A stretch of 15,686 nucleotides of DNA, from NCBI GenBank assembly GCA_002449595.1, contig DJXE01000060.1, positions 12,496-28,181 of the forward strand, written 5' to 3'. The notes under the pieces are model-generated. The model did not search any database, had not been told where the DNA came from, and was given only the letters and a program-made list of their open reading frames with translations. Made by a program: the position numbers and the translations under genes. Shown here piece by piece: positions 15,551-15,686 of this stretch. This DNA comes from Lachnospiraceae bacterium UBA7012 (GTDB lineage: Bacteria; Bacillota; Clostridia; Lachnospirales; Lachnospiraceae). The first letter of the stretch is position 1. Each line of letters begins with the position of its first letter.

Positions 15551-15686
15551 ATGAGAAAAGGCCAGAACCGCCGCGGACGGGACCGGAATCCCGAATACAA
15601 CGAACCCCGGAACGACGCTGGCGCATGGAATGAAACGGATCCCAATGCCTGGGACGACCAATACCAGGAAGCGTATGAAGACTCCT
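15551..15686 (+). CDS. Unrecognised protein, N-terminal 45 residues (3' partial)
   Basis: Only the first 45 codons are present. The sequence begins 'MRKGQNRRGRDRNPEYNEPR' and continues into an acidic, Asn/Asp/Tyr/Trp-containing stretch, so a basic start is followed by a polar low-complexity region. No domain can be recognised and nothing hydrophobic appears in this part. GAAGGA stands about 11 bases before the ATG, rather far. A GTG at 15543 is followed at once by a stop and cannot be the start. The promoter just upstream, with its overlapping inverted repeat, supports this as a real, regulated gene. A long polar tail at the N-terminus would be compatible with a cytoplasmic extension of a membrane protein, but that is a guess. 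Confidence 0.6.
   Translation, partial: MRKGQNRRGRDRNPEYNEPRNDAGAWNETDPNAWDDQYQEAYEDS

Overview
The window looks like chromosomal DNA of a GC-rich Gram-positive anaerobe, most likely class Clostridia and plausibly Lachnospiraceae. This is inferred from the gene families, two lipobox lipoproteins, strong GGAGG-type ribosome sites and the style of the composite lipoprotein; no marker gene fixes the taxon. No tRNA, rRNA, CRISPR array or intact insertion sequence was seen.

Left part (1-6.9 kb): the 3' end of a 2-oxoacid-dehydrogenase E2-type acyltransferase-fold protein (+) converges with a minus-strand transcription unit. Read 5' to 3' on the minus strand, that unit is a family 5 peptide-binding lipoprotein, two permeases, two ATPases (dppA-B-C-D-F order) and coaX (type III pantothenate kinase). 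It starts from a promoter with a perfect TATAAT at 6794-6799. It imports oligo- or dipeptides and, through coaX, makes the first intermediate of coenzyme A.

Middle part (6.9-10.5 kb, all minus): exoA (exonuclease III/AP endonuclease), an Mrp-type Fe-S carrier ATPase, and a 553-residue surface lipoprotein of unknown function. A strong intrinsic terminator at 6904-6933 closes this block. exoA is divergent from a plus-strand NYN-nuclease/OST-HTH (LOTUS) protein. The two appear to have promoters that overlap back to back. The LOTUS gene has a 215-nt leader with a five-codon minigene and mutually exclusive pairings.

Right part (11.9-15.7 kb) is the more accessory-looking stretch. It holds a 745-residue minus-strand protein (NTF2/SnoaL-like domain, PAS-like domain, very long coiled coil, degenerate histidine-kinase-like ATPase domain with no phospho-acceptor histidine). 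A small XRE-type repressor with putative operator repeats follows, then a convergent divergent-RhuM-like protein. Last is the 5' end of an unrecognised plus-strand gene whose promoter is covered by an inverted repeat. The best candidates for something undescribed are the pseudo-kinase coiled-coil protein, the XRE/RhuM-like pair, and the leader of the NYN-LOTUS gene.
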